Assembly (NCBI GenBank): GCA_013115135.1
Contig: JABANP010000261.1
Span: 1-64,000, forward strand
DNA length: 64,000 bases
Reading direction: 5' to 3'
DNA from: Perkinsus olseni
Lineage: Eukaryota; Perkinsozoa; Perkinsida; Perkinsidae
Below, one piece after another: positions 33,301-42,752 of the stretch. The translations under genes were made by a program, and so were the position numbers. Positions within the stretch are counted from its first letter, which is position 1, and every line of letters starts with the position of its first letter. Under the pieces are notes generated by a model. That model saw nothing but the letters and a program-made list of their open reading frames with translations, did no database searches and was not told where the DNA came from.

Positions 33301-33359
33301 TCTCCCATACTCAGTGTGAATGTAGCGCTCGTCTGTAGGGGCCGCACCGCTTCCCTCCT
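30325..33359. other. Long interval between paralogues 2 and 3
   Basis: Apart from the duplicated flanks (about 30328-30560 and 33030-33290) no gene is firmly supported. A minus-strand exon-like block at about 31820-32127 is listed separately. Another minus-strand frame near 32610-32700 contains CIHCGVKTVAAGDWEEVV, a possible zinc-knuckle remnant, unsupported. Confidence 0.45.
31820..32127 (-). CDS. Unrecognised minus-strand exon candidate
   Basis: Read on the minus strand, an acceptor TTTTTTCAG precedes an open stretch of about 100 codons: MLEASLGLITQLEGIASLRD, then IEAAWQPMLLHNVGFFRLGW and SEIIRSTVSIVTDLVLKRTD. Composition is protein-like and hydrophobic-helical. No donor, neighbour exon or family was identified, so it may belong to a decayed gene. 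Confidence 0.27.
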
Positions 33360-34220
33360 ATGCCAATTCCCTCAGAGTTTCACTGCCGTCGTCAGGTGGG
33401 GCGGTATGGGGTTGACTACGTTACGGAGGATGAGAGAACACCTGTACCTCCCTCGATACCAATCAAAGTTCGGAGCCCTCGGAGCATCCTGAGGGGAACT
33501 TTCTGTATTATTATGGCGTATCTGGTTGCCAGCGTGAACATCCTCGCCTTCCTCAATCTTGGGGTCTTCGTTTGGGAAGATTATATTATCGAAGGGTGTG
33601 TATCGAGATGGAAGGTTGAACTCCGGGGTCTCGATCTAGGACCCGCCCCATCATGGTTGGATGATCCACCGTCGGATTTGGATCACCTGCCTCCCGGAGC
33701 GGACGAGTATACTAACTTCTCGCTCGACCTGTCCATCAAGAACAATCCGAAGTGGTTACACGTGGAGTTTCTCGACCTTCAAGTGGCCTTTCATGGGGGA
33801 ACCTTAGTAGTTTTATTTCCCCGTAATGTTACATTCAGTCGAACCTCTGATGTATCCATCACAAAGAGGGTTCGCTTTGATACTTTCAACGAGTTGCTAT
33901 ACCTATGCCTCAACCATGTGTCGTGGGGTGAGGGTCCTCTTATCATGATCATTTATTTTGAAGCGAAACTTTCTTTTCTCGGTCGTACTAGTCGAGCTGT
34001 GCCGATGACGACGCGGGTTCCGTTCCACGGTCTGGAAGGCGTCAATCTTGGAAGTCGATTGAGTGTCACTGGACGCAGAATGGCGCGGGGGTGTGCAAGG
34101 TTGTACGACGCTTGTCGCCAAGCGAAGCGCTCGCTAGTCGTAAGCGAGTACGGCAAGGTCGTGATAAGCGACAAGACGAGCTTTTGGAGAACGAGAGCTC
34201 AACTGACTCAGTTGAACTGA
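33360..34220 (+). CDS. LEA2-like membrane protein, paralogue 3
   Basis: Single exon, again exactly 286 residues. The first 140 residues stay close to copies 1 and 2 (SPRSILRGTFCIIM identical to copy 1; NFSLDLSIKNNPKWLHVEFL). The remainder is strongly diverged and the C terminus ends TQLN rather than SSxARP. The sharp change in similarity along the gene suggests recombination or gene conversion of the 5' half, or relaxed constraint on the distal ectodomain. Confidence 0.8.
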   Translation: MPIPSEFHCRRQVGRYGVDYVTEDERTPVPPSIPIKVRSPRSILRGTFCIIMAYLVASVNILAFLNLGVFVWEDYIIEGCVSRWKVELRGLDLGPAPSWLDDPPSDLDHLPPGADEYTNFSLDLSIKNNPKWLHVEFLDLQVAFHGGTLVVLFPRNVTFSRTSDVSITKRVRFDTFNELLYLCLNHVSWGEGPLIMIIYFEAKLSFLGRTSRAVPMTTRVPFHGLEGVNLGSRLSVTGRRMARGCARLYDACRQAKRSLVVSEYGKVVISDKTSFWRTRAQLTQLN

Positions 34221-34946
34221 GTGAGTAGTACTCACCGCCAGCTCAGCCGAATCTCGAACATAGTGCGGTGGCCGACGAGTTGCTCTATTTTTCACTTTTA
34301 CTCATCATTATCCCCGTGGCGCTCGTGCCTGCTCATCTGCGATCACCGTCAGCTTCGCCGTGGTACGGTTTCTGCGTGTCTCCGCTTCAGTTTACCGTCC
34401 ACGGCGGTGGCATGCCTCGAATGCATCTTCTCTACCATATTGTGCCACTAGGTTATCTTATTCGACGTCATCTCGTCTCAGCCTCTTTTGTTACTTCCTC
34501 ACAGTTGTTGTGTTCAGTAGTGAGTTAGCATTGCTGATGCAGCGACGCGATCAATTTCGTTGTGAACCACAAACTCCGCAAAACAAGTTGCTATACGCTT
34601 CTGATGCCGTGGCGGCAGACGGCGTCCGACTCCGACTCGCTATGGAGCTCACCTCGATACTACGGTAGTATTACTACCCCAAGTTCTGTAGGATGCGACC
34701 GCATCGAAATTGTCTCAGATTGGAGCGTTTAGCGTTCTCAGTTATGATGCGAAAACTGCAGGAAAAGGTTTAGTGAGAGAATGAGTCTACTACTCACAGG
34801 TCACAGTGTGGAGCACTCGTACTCCGCGCAACGCATTCATGGGTACAGAGACTTCCATAGCCGAGCAGCTCGAGGAGGGGACTCGATACTCAAGCGATCT
34901 CAGGGGAGTATATGATACCGGGGGGCCAGAAGTAAGATAACTCACA
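34221..34946. other. Intergenic region
   Basis: No supported gene. ORFs at 34221-34668 in three overlapping frames have no splice or family support. Confidence 0.45.
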
Positions 34947-35019
34947 GCCCTGCTGGCCCAATGGATAAGGCGCCACCCTCCTAAGGTGGAGATTCCGGGT
35001 TCGATCCCCGGGTAGGGTA
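34947..35019 (+). tRNA. tRNA-Arg(CCT)
   Basis: 73 nt: acceptor GCCCTGC pairs with GTAGGGT (two G-U), discriminator A, A box TGGCCCAATGG, anticodon stem CCACC/GGTGG closing loop CTCCTAA with anticodon CCT at 34980-34982, T-arm CCGGG/CCCGG, B box GGTTCGATCC. It lies between the LEA2-like array and the 3' end of SLX1. A decayed copy is at 26124. Confidence 0.96.
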
Positions 35020-35041
35020 TTTCAAACATTACAGCAACCTG

Positions 35042-37719
35042 TCACGACACATCGACCGGCGAATCTTCGATCTCGTTCTCGTCGAGCTCATTTTCATCTT
35101 CGTCACTGCTGCCTAACATCTCGGGCTGCTTCTGGTAAACTCCGACCGTGCGGAGCAGATCCCCCCACTTTGAGACATCATCACAGACAGGGCACTCTGA
35201 AGAAACCGAAAAGGGCTCAGGTTACACAGAGCTGAGGTGAGAATTCACTAGGCTCTCCGCATGCCCTCGAATGAGTGCAAAACTCCGGGTCTACGATCTT
35301 ACTGATGAAGTCGGGGATTAGACGGTCTTCGGCATCGAGCGGCGGAGACCCAGTGGAGTCGCAGCACCCCACAGAAGCGATGCAGGTGATGTGTGACGAG
35401 TTGCGACAGGAGAGGCACACCGCTCGCTTCGTTATCCCCGGCGTGAAGGCTTGCATGCAAATACAGCACGCATGATTACGACTGTCTGCCTCATCGACAA
35501 GTGCCTAAAAGCGGAAGTCCTCGAGAACTACTATCCTCAGATCGCCTGGGGCTAGCGTAGTCGGCATCTGGTGGATTGGCCTGATTGACGTTGGCAGATT
35601 CGACCGCCATGGCGGAACCTCACCTGGGCACTGCCTGCAACATGAGTTCGATGCAGAACTTCAATTGGTAGATGCTCTATACGAAAGCAGCTGCCCCAGG
35701 CCGCCTCGCCTATGGGACGACCGATCACGGGAGCATCGTATCACGGCTCCCACCTCTGGCAGTTCTGAACTCTGCAACTTTAGTTTCTACGGCGCTAGCT
35801 ATGCCAGGCTCGAGGACGTTCAACACGAGCGGCATCCGGGACCATGGAGGTAGATGGAGCATACCGATGACCAGCGCTAGATCGTCATGGACGTTATTGG
35901 TTTGCTGGCGGCCACGCTTCGTCAGGCCTTTCCCTGAAAGAAGGGGTCGAGTTCCTCGAGAGTTTGCAGGATCCTTCCGTGATGCACCCGACCGTTAGAC
36001 ACCGGCGCACCACAGGCGAGGTGGATGTGCGGCTCACCTATGCTGGCTAGACCTCGCTTGGGACCACACAAGCGCTCCTAGACCTCGCAATCGCTCTCTC
36101 GCGCGGCTGCGCCGCCCGAGAGAGCAATTTGGGGCCCTATCTTGGGCTCGGGATGTCGACTTTGGGCTAAGTCTTGGCTGAGTCATTTGATAAGTCTCCC
36201 AACTGAAGTCGTGCTAGGGTCGTACCCAGGTACGATCGCCGTTTGTGCATTTTTCGTGCAACTTCGGCTCCATTGTCTAGCCCACCTGTTAAGCTTCTGC
36301 ATTTGGTTCCCAGAGGCCCAAACTCGCATTAGTGACTCTGCGGTCATTCGGCGGTGCGAGCAGGCTCTTCGGAGCGGCCCAGAGCCGCTCCGGTAGTCAG
36401 GATCGGTGGCTCGCGTGCGCGTACCCGTATACTGCTGATTGGAATGCGCATGTACCGGGGAGATTCGAGCCGCAGACCGATGGGGTTGTTCGGTCGTTGT
36501 CCTAAAGCGGCTCTTGCGGACCTGGAAGCTTCGGTCGCGACTCACCGAAAAGGGCATGTAGCTGGGCATGGGGGAGGGGCGAAGTGCCTTATCACGGTCG
36601 AAGAAACCGCTTGGCGGAAGGCGAGTGTAAACGACAAGCATGCTCCTCCTGAGGATTGTGGCTCACCGCTGTCATCCGGGATCCGTCGGCTGGTGGAGAC
36701 ACACCAAATTTATCGGAGGCTCGACAAAAAAATTGGTGTGATACAGCCCGGTGGCTATGAATATGAGTGAACTTCTCCTCCCGCGCAGCCTGCAGGAAGA
36801 GCGCCAAAAGGCCATATTCATGCATCATAGCACACGTTTGACCTGCCCCATCATTCGCCCCATTAGACATATCCCAATGCCCCCAATGCCCCAATACATT
36901 TCACTGATATCAATGGCTAGATACAGGCACTCCACCTTTAACGAAGCCCTCAATGCCGATGGCTGGCCGCCGTATTAGCTCTATATGTTTCCCACGTATA
37001 ATGCCGTTGAGCTCTGATTTCGTTAAATGCGAGTTCGTCCCTTTTGGCGGAGACTGACTGATTGAGAATACAATACCCGAGATCTGCCGTCTTGAATCCA
37101 ACGGTCGAATCTTCCCTCTTCTGTCTTACTATCCTGAACCAATTTGCTTAGCTTGAGCGTAGCTTCTCATTCCAGCAAGATAGTCCGCGGAATATACCCA
37201 ACACTCTTCTCCACCTTCCTTCTTTCCCCTTTCTTTCTTTCCTCTTTTTCCTTTCTTCTTTTTTTTCTTTTCCCCTTTTTCCCCTCTCTTCCCTCAGTTT
37301 ATGCCCTTTGCGACTTCTATAATCTCACTTGAACTTGACTGCTGAATCCATAACAAACCAGGAGCATCTTCCACGGCCTGTGACGCTTCGTCCGTTGGGC
37401 TCCTCCAGCATTCAGCTCGCCGTTGTGTTGTCGGATCCTGATCGACACAAAGACAGTCCGTCGTGAAGCAGAGAGGTTGACCGATCGCCTTGATTGGCAC
37501 CGATGAGGTCTCAGTGTTGAACACTGCGACTTCATCATTGCCATACACTGTAGACGCCGAGACTAAATGTGGCATTCCAGAAGCGAGTAATCGCCAAGAA
37601 TCCCACCTTCGGCGAGGGTTCACTGTGAAGCCGATATATCCAACATTTGGAGACGCTTCACTCTGTAACAAATAACAGCCATAAAACCCAGAACCGCTAG
37701 TGCCCGGGGAGTGGGCCAT
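35042..37719 (-). CDS. SLX1: SLX1 structure-specific endonuclease subunit
   Basis: Catalytic subunit of the SLX1-SLX4 nuclease that cuts branched DNA in the nucleus. Exon 1 (37719-37607): FYGCYLLQS then GYIGFTVNPRRR, the GIY-YIG core. Exon 2 (37437-37329) joins in phase to give RRRIRQHNGELNAGG, QRTKRHRPWKMLLVCYGFSS, the family's signature segment. The C-terminal zinc region is on 35485-35249 (ACCICMQAF, then CLSCRNSSHITCIAS) and 35196-35042 (CPVCDDVSKWGDLLRTVG), matching the SLX1-type RING and ending TGA at 35044-35042. The acidic tail (SSDEDENELDENEIEDS) follows. Exons between 37329 and 35485, which should carry the catalytic Glu and the linker, were not resolved. Pseudogenization in the middle cannot be ruled out, but both ends are intact. 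Confidence 0.85.
36093..36125. repeat. Hairpin-forming inverted repeat
   Basis: GCTCTCTCG at 36093-36101 and CGAGAGAGC at 36117-36125 flank GCGGC-TGC-GCCGC, giving a nearly continuous stem with a 3-nt loop. It lies within the SLX1 locus, in an unresolved, probably intronic segment. Confidence 0.85.
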
Positions 37720-38561
37720 AGCAACAGAAGATGACTTTAGGACTGTGAAGTAGCAGTTCTATTAGCAAAAATGGTAATATGAAGAAGACTGTCTATCGAT
37801 TCTTTGCCCTGCGTTTACCACTCGAGGTTACAGTAGTGCTCAATAGCGCAGAACGATCTAGTCAACCAGCAGCATCCCACTTCCTGCCGACAACCACAAA
37901 AACACGTCAGAAACAGATTCCGCGCTGGGAATTTCTGAAAGCTTGAAAGTCAGTGGAACAAATAACGCATTAGCATACCGCACGAGACTTCACCTCCCAT
38001 ACTCCAACGCAAGGGCTAGCTCGAGCTATCGAGAATGAAAATACGGCGAGAACATAAGATGCGCAACGACCATGAGAGCAACCTCAGCCGCCACCCAGCC
38101 ATGGAATGCAAACCAGATCCTGTTCTTCCGGTCGAACACAGTGCTCAGATTTGCGCTCCACAGCTCTGCCTCGACTCGAGGCCCTCGAGCTGCTTGTAAT
38201 CAAGCATAGTGGATTTAGAAACCTGGCCAGGTACGTTAACTTCGCCCATTTACGCAGTCAATGAGGAGGTCGCATGTGAGCGGTTCTGACTATGGGCTTG
38301 CGAGGCCGCCGGCTCCCGTTATATTTCGAGAACAGACGCTGCGCAGAAGAAAGGAACTCACCTCTCAGCGGAGAGTGAACCTCCTCATCACCAACATTCG
38401 ACCGGAATTTCCTGCGTAAATTAACAGAAAACTCGACACTCCCTCTATCGACGTGAGAATCATATCCGCTTTGTGCCTGCCCTCCACTGGGCTTCAGATC
38501 ACCTCCGTGCACACGAGGCTTTCCTCTCTTGTTTGCTTTCCGCGTTAGTCACGGGTCAACC
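37720..38561. other. Region between SLX1 and ASNSD1
   Basis: On the minus strand, 38258-38530 is open (GSVEFSVNLRRKFRSNVGDE, with a donor-like GTGAGT after HSPLR). It could be an extra 3' exon of ASNSD1 or a separate small exon. Nothing else is supported. Confidence 0.35.
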
Positions 38562-40394
38562 TCAGATACCACTGAACTTCCGCTCTCCAGTACCCTGCCT
38601 ATTACTACCAAAATGAGCCACATTATTCACCTTGGCCAGCCGAGTACCGAACTGGATCGCCCGCTTCCTGAACCCCGCCATGTCGACCAGCGCCCCGCAG
38701 GCCAGTAGTCTGACCGCACCTCGCAGCAACGGCTTCGTCTCGACCTCACTATCACACAACTTGTGCCGACCCACCCATTCGATGAGCTCCTCGTCGAGGT
38801 AGGGATGGCGGGGCTCTCTGCCGTGGTCGCTCATGACCCGATCGTCCCTGCCTAGGTTCCGCCGCCAAAGCCGGTCCAAGTCCTTCAACATCTCTCGTCG
38901 TCTGCCTTCGAGGCCGTCCCGGAGCTCGCTGGTGCGGTATCGAGCGTAGCCTCCTAGAACCTCATCAGCACCATGGCCGACGAGAATGACACGGGCTTCC
39001 GATCGGACCCTCGTTGCTCCATCACACATCCCAGCTAACACGCGGGGAAGAGGAGCCCCAGCGGTGTGATCAGTCGGTGTGCGGTCCTTCACACCGGCCT
39101 TGTGAGTTCGACAATAGGGAAGGTCGTCCTCTGCGGCCACTCGGCGGCAACAGAACTTGCACATATGCCGAACGCAGGTGTCCTTGGCCACCCTCGTGCA
39201 GCCGTCATGCGAGCACTTCTCTCTGCCATGCCCAGACTCACCGCGAACCTTCATTCCTCTGCATTCTGCCGAGGCCTCGCTCTCCTCAGCTAGCACGGAT
39301 TGCCTGAACTCAGCCGTCCCGCACTCCTCCGGCGCTACGACAATTCCCTCTCCCCGCGCTGCCGTCCACAGCGCCGTGGAGATGTTTATGTCCATGTGAG
39401 TGACCTCGGGGCTGCTCAAACCCATAACCCGGTCGTACATCCCCTTATCAGCGGCGTCGATCGGACAGAGGATCAGGCGGACTCTATCCGGGCCATAAAC
39501 TTCGCTCAAACGCTTGTAGCTGACCAAGGCCGTCCTGAGGTCGGGAGAATCTTTGCCGTCCACGCTAGCGGTGAGGAGGTCGACCTGACGATCAGACTCC
39601 TCGAGGGCAAGCGCGGCGAGTGCAGTGGAATCGACACCACCAGAGAACAAGACACCAATAGGGCCGGGATGGTCCAGCATTTGTACTCGTCTAGCGACCG
39701 CGCGCCGCAAAATTGCCAAGAATTCCTCAGGCGTGCCAGTGTCAGCAGTACCAGCGTGCCAAAACGCTTCTTTTCGGTAGCAGACGCCGCTCGGGTACCG
39801 CACCTCGCGGATCTCACGACTGCCGAGCTCCAGACAGTACACGCTGCCCTCAGCCGGCACCTCCGCAACTCTGGATTCCGAGCTGATTCCACCGACCGAA
39901 GCCACCGTCAACCCGCCATCAGCGTCATCGGACAACAGCAGAGACCTTCGACCGAATCTGTCTCGACCGAACCAAATTTCCCCTTTTCTCCGGTCGTAAA
40001 ACACAAACGCGAATGGGCCCTTCAAGCCGTCCAGAACAGCCACTACGTCATCAGCCCTCCGCAGCCGGTCGAAAACCTCGAGCGTGTCGCCGCGACCCGA
40101 CCCGGCGAACTCGTCGTTGAAGAGCTCACCGTTCCAGAGGAGAATGTAGTCATTGGCGAAGCAGCAAGGCTGCTGCACGGCACCTTGGGACCCTCGCATG
40201 TGTAACACCGCCGACTGGAAGTCCAGGGTTAGATCATCGTGTTGCACTCGACGAGTTCCGAAGTGATCAGGACCGCGACACCGGAGCAGTTCCTCGACGT
40301 CAGGGAGTTTGGCAGATGCGGAATGGTCTTCAAATTTGAATGATGCAGGTATCGAACTTGCGCAGGTGTTAACGTGAAAGCATATGCCACACAT
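38562..40394 (-). CDS. ASNSD1: Asparagine synthetase domain-containing protein (ASNSD1)
   Basis: Single exon, 610 residues. It starts MCGICF, so Met removal exposes Cys2, the class II glutamine amidotransferase nucleophile. The longer ORF starting 22 codons earlier is rejected for that reason. GATase features: LRCRGPD at about 38-43 and WNGELF at about 87-92. The synthetase-like domain has the PP-loop SGGVDS at 251-256, VTHMDINISTALWTAARG at about 331-348, VGHGADEVLGGYARYR, WRRNLGRDDRVMSDHGREPR and PYLDEELIEW. The tail KRAIQFGTRL and HFGSNRQGTGERKF are typical of ASNSD1 rather than true asparagine synthetases. Between residues 394 and 431 a Cys/His cluster (CSHDGC, CVRHMCKFCC, YCRTH) looks zinc-binding. 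The biochemical role of ASNSD1 is unsettled. Confidence 0.94.
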   Translation of the reverse strand: MCGICFHVNTCASSIPASFKFEDHSASAKLPDVEELLRCRGPDHFGTRRVQHDDLTLDFQSAVLHMRGSQGAVQQPCCFANDYILLWNGELFNDEFAGSGRGDTLEVFDRLRRADDVVAVLDGLKGPFAFVFYDRRKGEIWFGRDRFGRRSLLLSDDADGGLTVASVGGISSESRVAEVPAEGSVYCLELGSREIREVRYPSGVCYRKEAFWHAGTADTGTPEEFLAILRRAVARRVQMLDHPGPIGVLFSGGVDSTALAALALEESDRQVDLLTASVDGKDSPDLRTALVSYKRLSEVYGPDRVRLILCPIDAADKGMYDRVMGLSSPEVTHMDINISTALWTAARGEGIVVAPEECGTAEFRQSVLAEESEASAECRGMKVRGESGHGREKCSHDGCTRVAKDTCVRHMCKFCCRRVAAEDDLPYCRTHKAGVKDRTPTDHTAGAPLPRVLAGMCDGATRVRSEARVILVGHGADEVLGGYARYRTSELRDGLEGRRREMLKDLDRLWRRNLGRDDRVMSDHGREPRHPYLDEELIEWVGRHKLCDSEVETKPLLRGAVRLLACGALVDMAGFRKRAIQFGTRLAKVNNVAHFGSNRQGTGERKFSGI

Positions 40395-41160
40395 GATGAG
40401 TAACGAGAGAAACAGTAAAGACTGCGATGACCGAGCATCCAACAGACCTCTCCCCTTCACAACAACTCGACAACTACTCTACGTCACGGTGGATTCCACA
40501 TTTACTAACCTGCAGCGATGCAGGATTGACTCCGCCGTGCGCAGGCGTGGTTTACTACGAGATGATGCTCTTGCCAAGCGACGGACGCCGTGGAGCCCGC
40601 GTCGCCACTCCTTATCGGGAACGCTGCGCAGTTGAGGAAATACGAGAATATTACTACACTGTCGCAGTGTCACTGCGCAACAAATTCTTAGAAAATCGGG
40701 TTTTTCTATCATTTTCTCCTTCCAGAGCACAATTTCGCAACGAGCTCCCAGTATGTGGGCTTACATGACATACTGGATATACCCTCCAGGGTCGCCCTCC
40801 GGTTTTAGGGCAAAAGTCTCCGTGGATCGCGAGAAATCGAAGATTTACTTGATTAGCACGCAACAAATACTTAGAAAAATCACGGCTCAGCCCGGGCAGT
40901 AAAATCGCTCATTTCAGCCACAAAGTATAATTTAAACTCTGAATCAGTCTGAACAATTTGCGGCAATCGAGAGAGCGCCTAATAACTAGTCTGGTCCAGA
41001 AATATCAGACCTAAATTCGAAGCCGTGAAACTTCCACGATCCCTGAAGTGAAAAATTTCCCGAAAGGGCGGATGTACAGTGTAAAACGGCGCGGACAGCC
41101 CGAACTCGTCATTTTCTTTGAAGTACTCCTCGACAATTTCGAATCTAGGTCACCCTCGAC
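40395..41160. other. Intergenic region
   Basis: No gene supported between the ASNSD1 start and the minisatellite. Presumably it holds the minus-strand promoter of ASNSD1. Confidence 0.5.
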
Positions 41161-42176
41161 CCTATCCGCCAATTTGCTGATGTCTCAACAACAACAACAA
41201 CTCGCTAATGTGATGATATCATCCTCGACCCCCATATAGGCTACGGCAACGGCCCTATCCGCCAATTTGCTGATGTCTCAACAACAACAACTCGCTAATG
41301 TGATGATATCATCCTCGACCCCCATATAGGCTACGGCAACGGCAACCCTATCCGCCAATTTGCTGATGTCTCAACAACAACAACAACTCGCTAATGTGAT
41401 GATATCATCCTCGACCCCCCATATAGGCTACGGCAACGGCCCTATCCGCCAATTTGCTGATGTCTCAACAACAACAACTCGCTAATGTGATGATATCATC
41501 CTCGACCCCCATATAGGCTACGGCAACGGCAAGCCCTATCCGCCAATTTGCTGATGTCTCAACAACAACAACAACTCGCTAATGTGATGATATCATCCTC
41601 GACCCCCATATAGGCTACGGCAACGGCCCTATCCGCCAATTTGCTGATGTCTCAACAACTCGCTAATGTGATGATATCATCCTCGACCCCCATATAGGCT
41701 ACGGCAACGGCCCTATCCGCCAATTTGCTGATGTCTCAACAACAACAACAACAACAACAACTCGCTAATGTGATGATATCATCCTCGACCCCCATATAGG
41801 CTACGGCAACGGCCCTATCCGCCAATTTGCTGATGTCTCAACAACAACAACAACTCGCTAATGTGATGATATCATCCTCGACCCCCATATAGGCTACGGC
41901 AACGGCCCTATCCGCCAATTTGCTGATGTCTCAACAACAACAACAACTCGCTAATGTGATGATATCATCCTCGACCCCCATATAGGCTACGGCAACGGCC
42001 CTATCCGCCAATTTGCTGATGTCTCAACAACAACAACAACTCGCTAATGTGATGATATCATCCTCGACCCCCATATAGGCTACGGCAACGGCCCTATCCG
42101 CCAATTTGCTGATGTCTCAACAACAACAACTCGCTAATGTGATGATATCATCCTCGACCCCCATATAGGCTACGGC
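41161..42176. repeat. 11-copy minisatellite, about 93-bp unit
   Basis: Copies begin with CCTATCCGCC at 41161, 41254, 41347, 41441, 41535, 41628, 41712, 41814, 41907, 42000 and 42093. Each contains CAATTTGCTGATGTCTC, a variable (CAA)n run, TCGCTAATGTGATGATATCA and CCCCCATATAGGCTACGGC. Copies are nearly identical except for CAA number (zero to about six extra triplets), so the unit varies from 84 to 102 bp in steps of three, plus rare 1-nt changes. TAG in the unit prevents reading through in one frame. Nothing suggests coding. Confidence 0.97.
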
Positions 42177-42752
42177 CGTTCACTCCATCGCTCGGACGGT
42201 ACGGAAAACATCGACCTGCGCTTACTTGGTGCGGGGAGCCAGCGCTAAGATACCGTCGAAGCGATCAGAACAGGAGCCGTCGCGATGATGTAACGTCATC
42301 AGGTTCGCTTCAGCGTGTTCGGCATCCTTTATGAGAGTCACCGTGCTACCATTACCGAGGGACGCCTCGTGCTCAACGTGTGATTCCCGGCGTAGTGAGG
42401 ATCTCACACTTAACCACCGATTTGGCGTAGTGATTGTAATTTCAAACAGTAGCCTGGAATAATGAGCGAGCAAGTCCCGAGAAGCCTTCCCTCCCCCCAG
42501 TTCACTACATCCGGTTTCCAGGTGCCAGTCCTAAATGGACTCATCGGCAAATGGTTCGATGCACAGCAAGCAACCGAACGTTTCACCTGGAGACCTTCGA
42601 GAGATTCGGCGTGGACTGAAATGGCAATGCCCCAAAAAATGAACCTGAACGCTTCCACGTGCGAAGAGATCCGGCGATGGCCCCAAGGAAACACAAGGCG
42701 GAGCTGAGCACGAGTGTAATGATATAGGAATTACTACTGATGAAAATCAAAT
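42177..42752. other. 3' flank of the exchanger gene
   Basis: No supported gene; it probably holds the 3' UTR of the minus-strand exchanger. Confidence 0.45.

Noticed and set aside
37203..37290. Pyrimidine-rich run as a possible promoter or replication element
   Set aside because: It lies directly downstream of the SLX1 exon 2 donor on the minus strand, inside that gene's intron. It is simple low-complexity sequence.
39300..40205. 301-codon plus-strand ORF
   Set aside because: It lies wholly antisense to ASNSD1, whose motifs are unmistakable. It is a shadow of GC-rich third positions.
40395..40460. 22-codon N-terminal extension of ASNSD1
   Set aside because: It would bury the Cys that must be N-terminal for glutamine amidotransferase activity.
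41161..42176. CRISPR-like array
   Set aside because: The units are whole-length tandem copies without unique spacers, in a eukaryotic context. It is a minisatellite.
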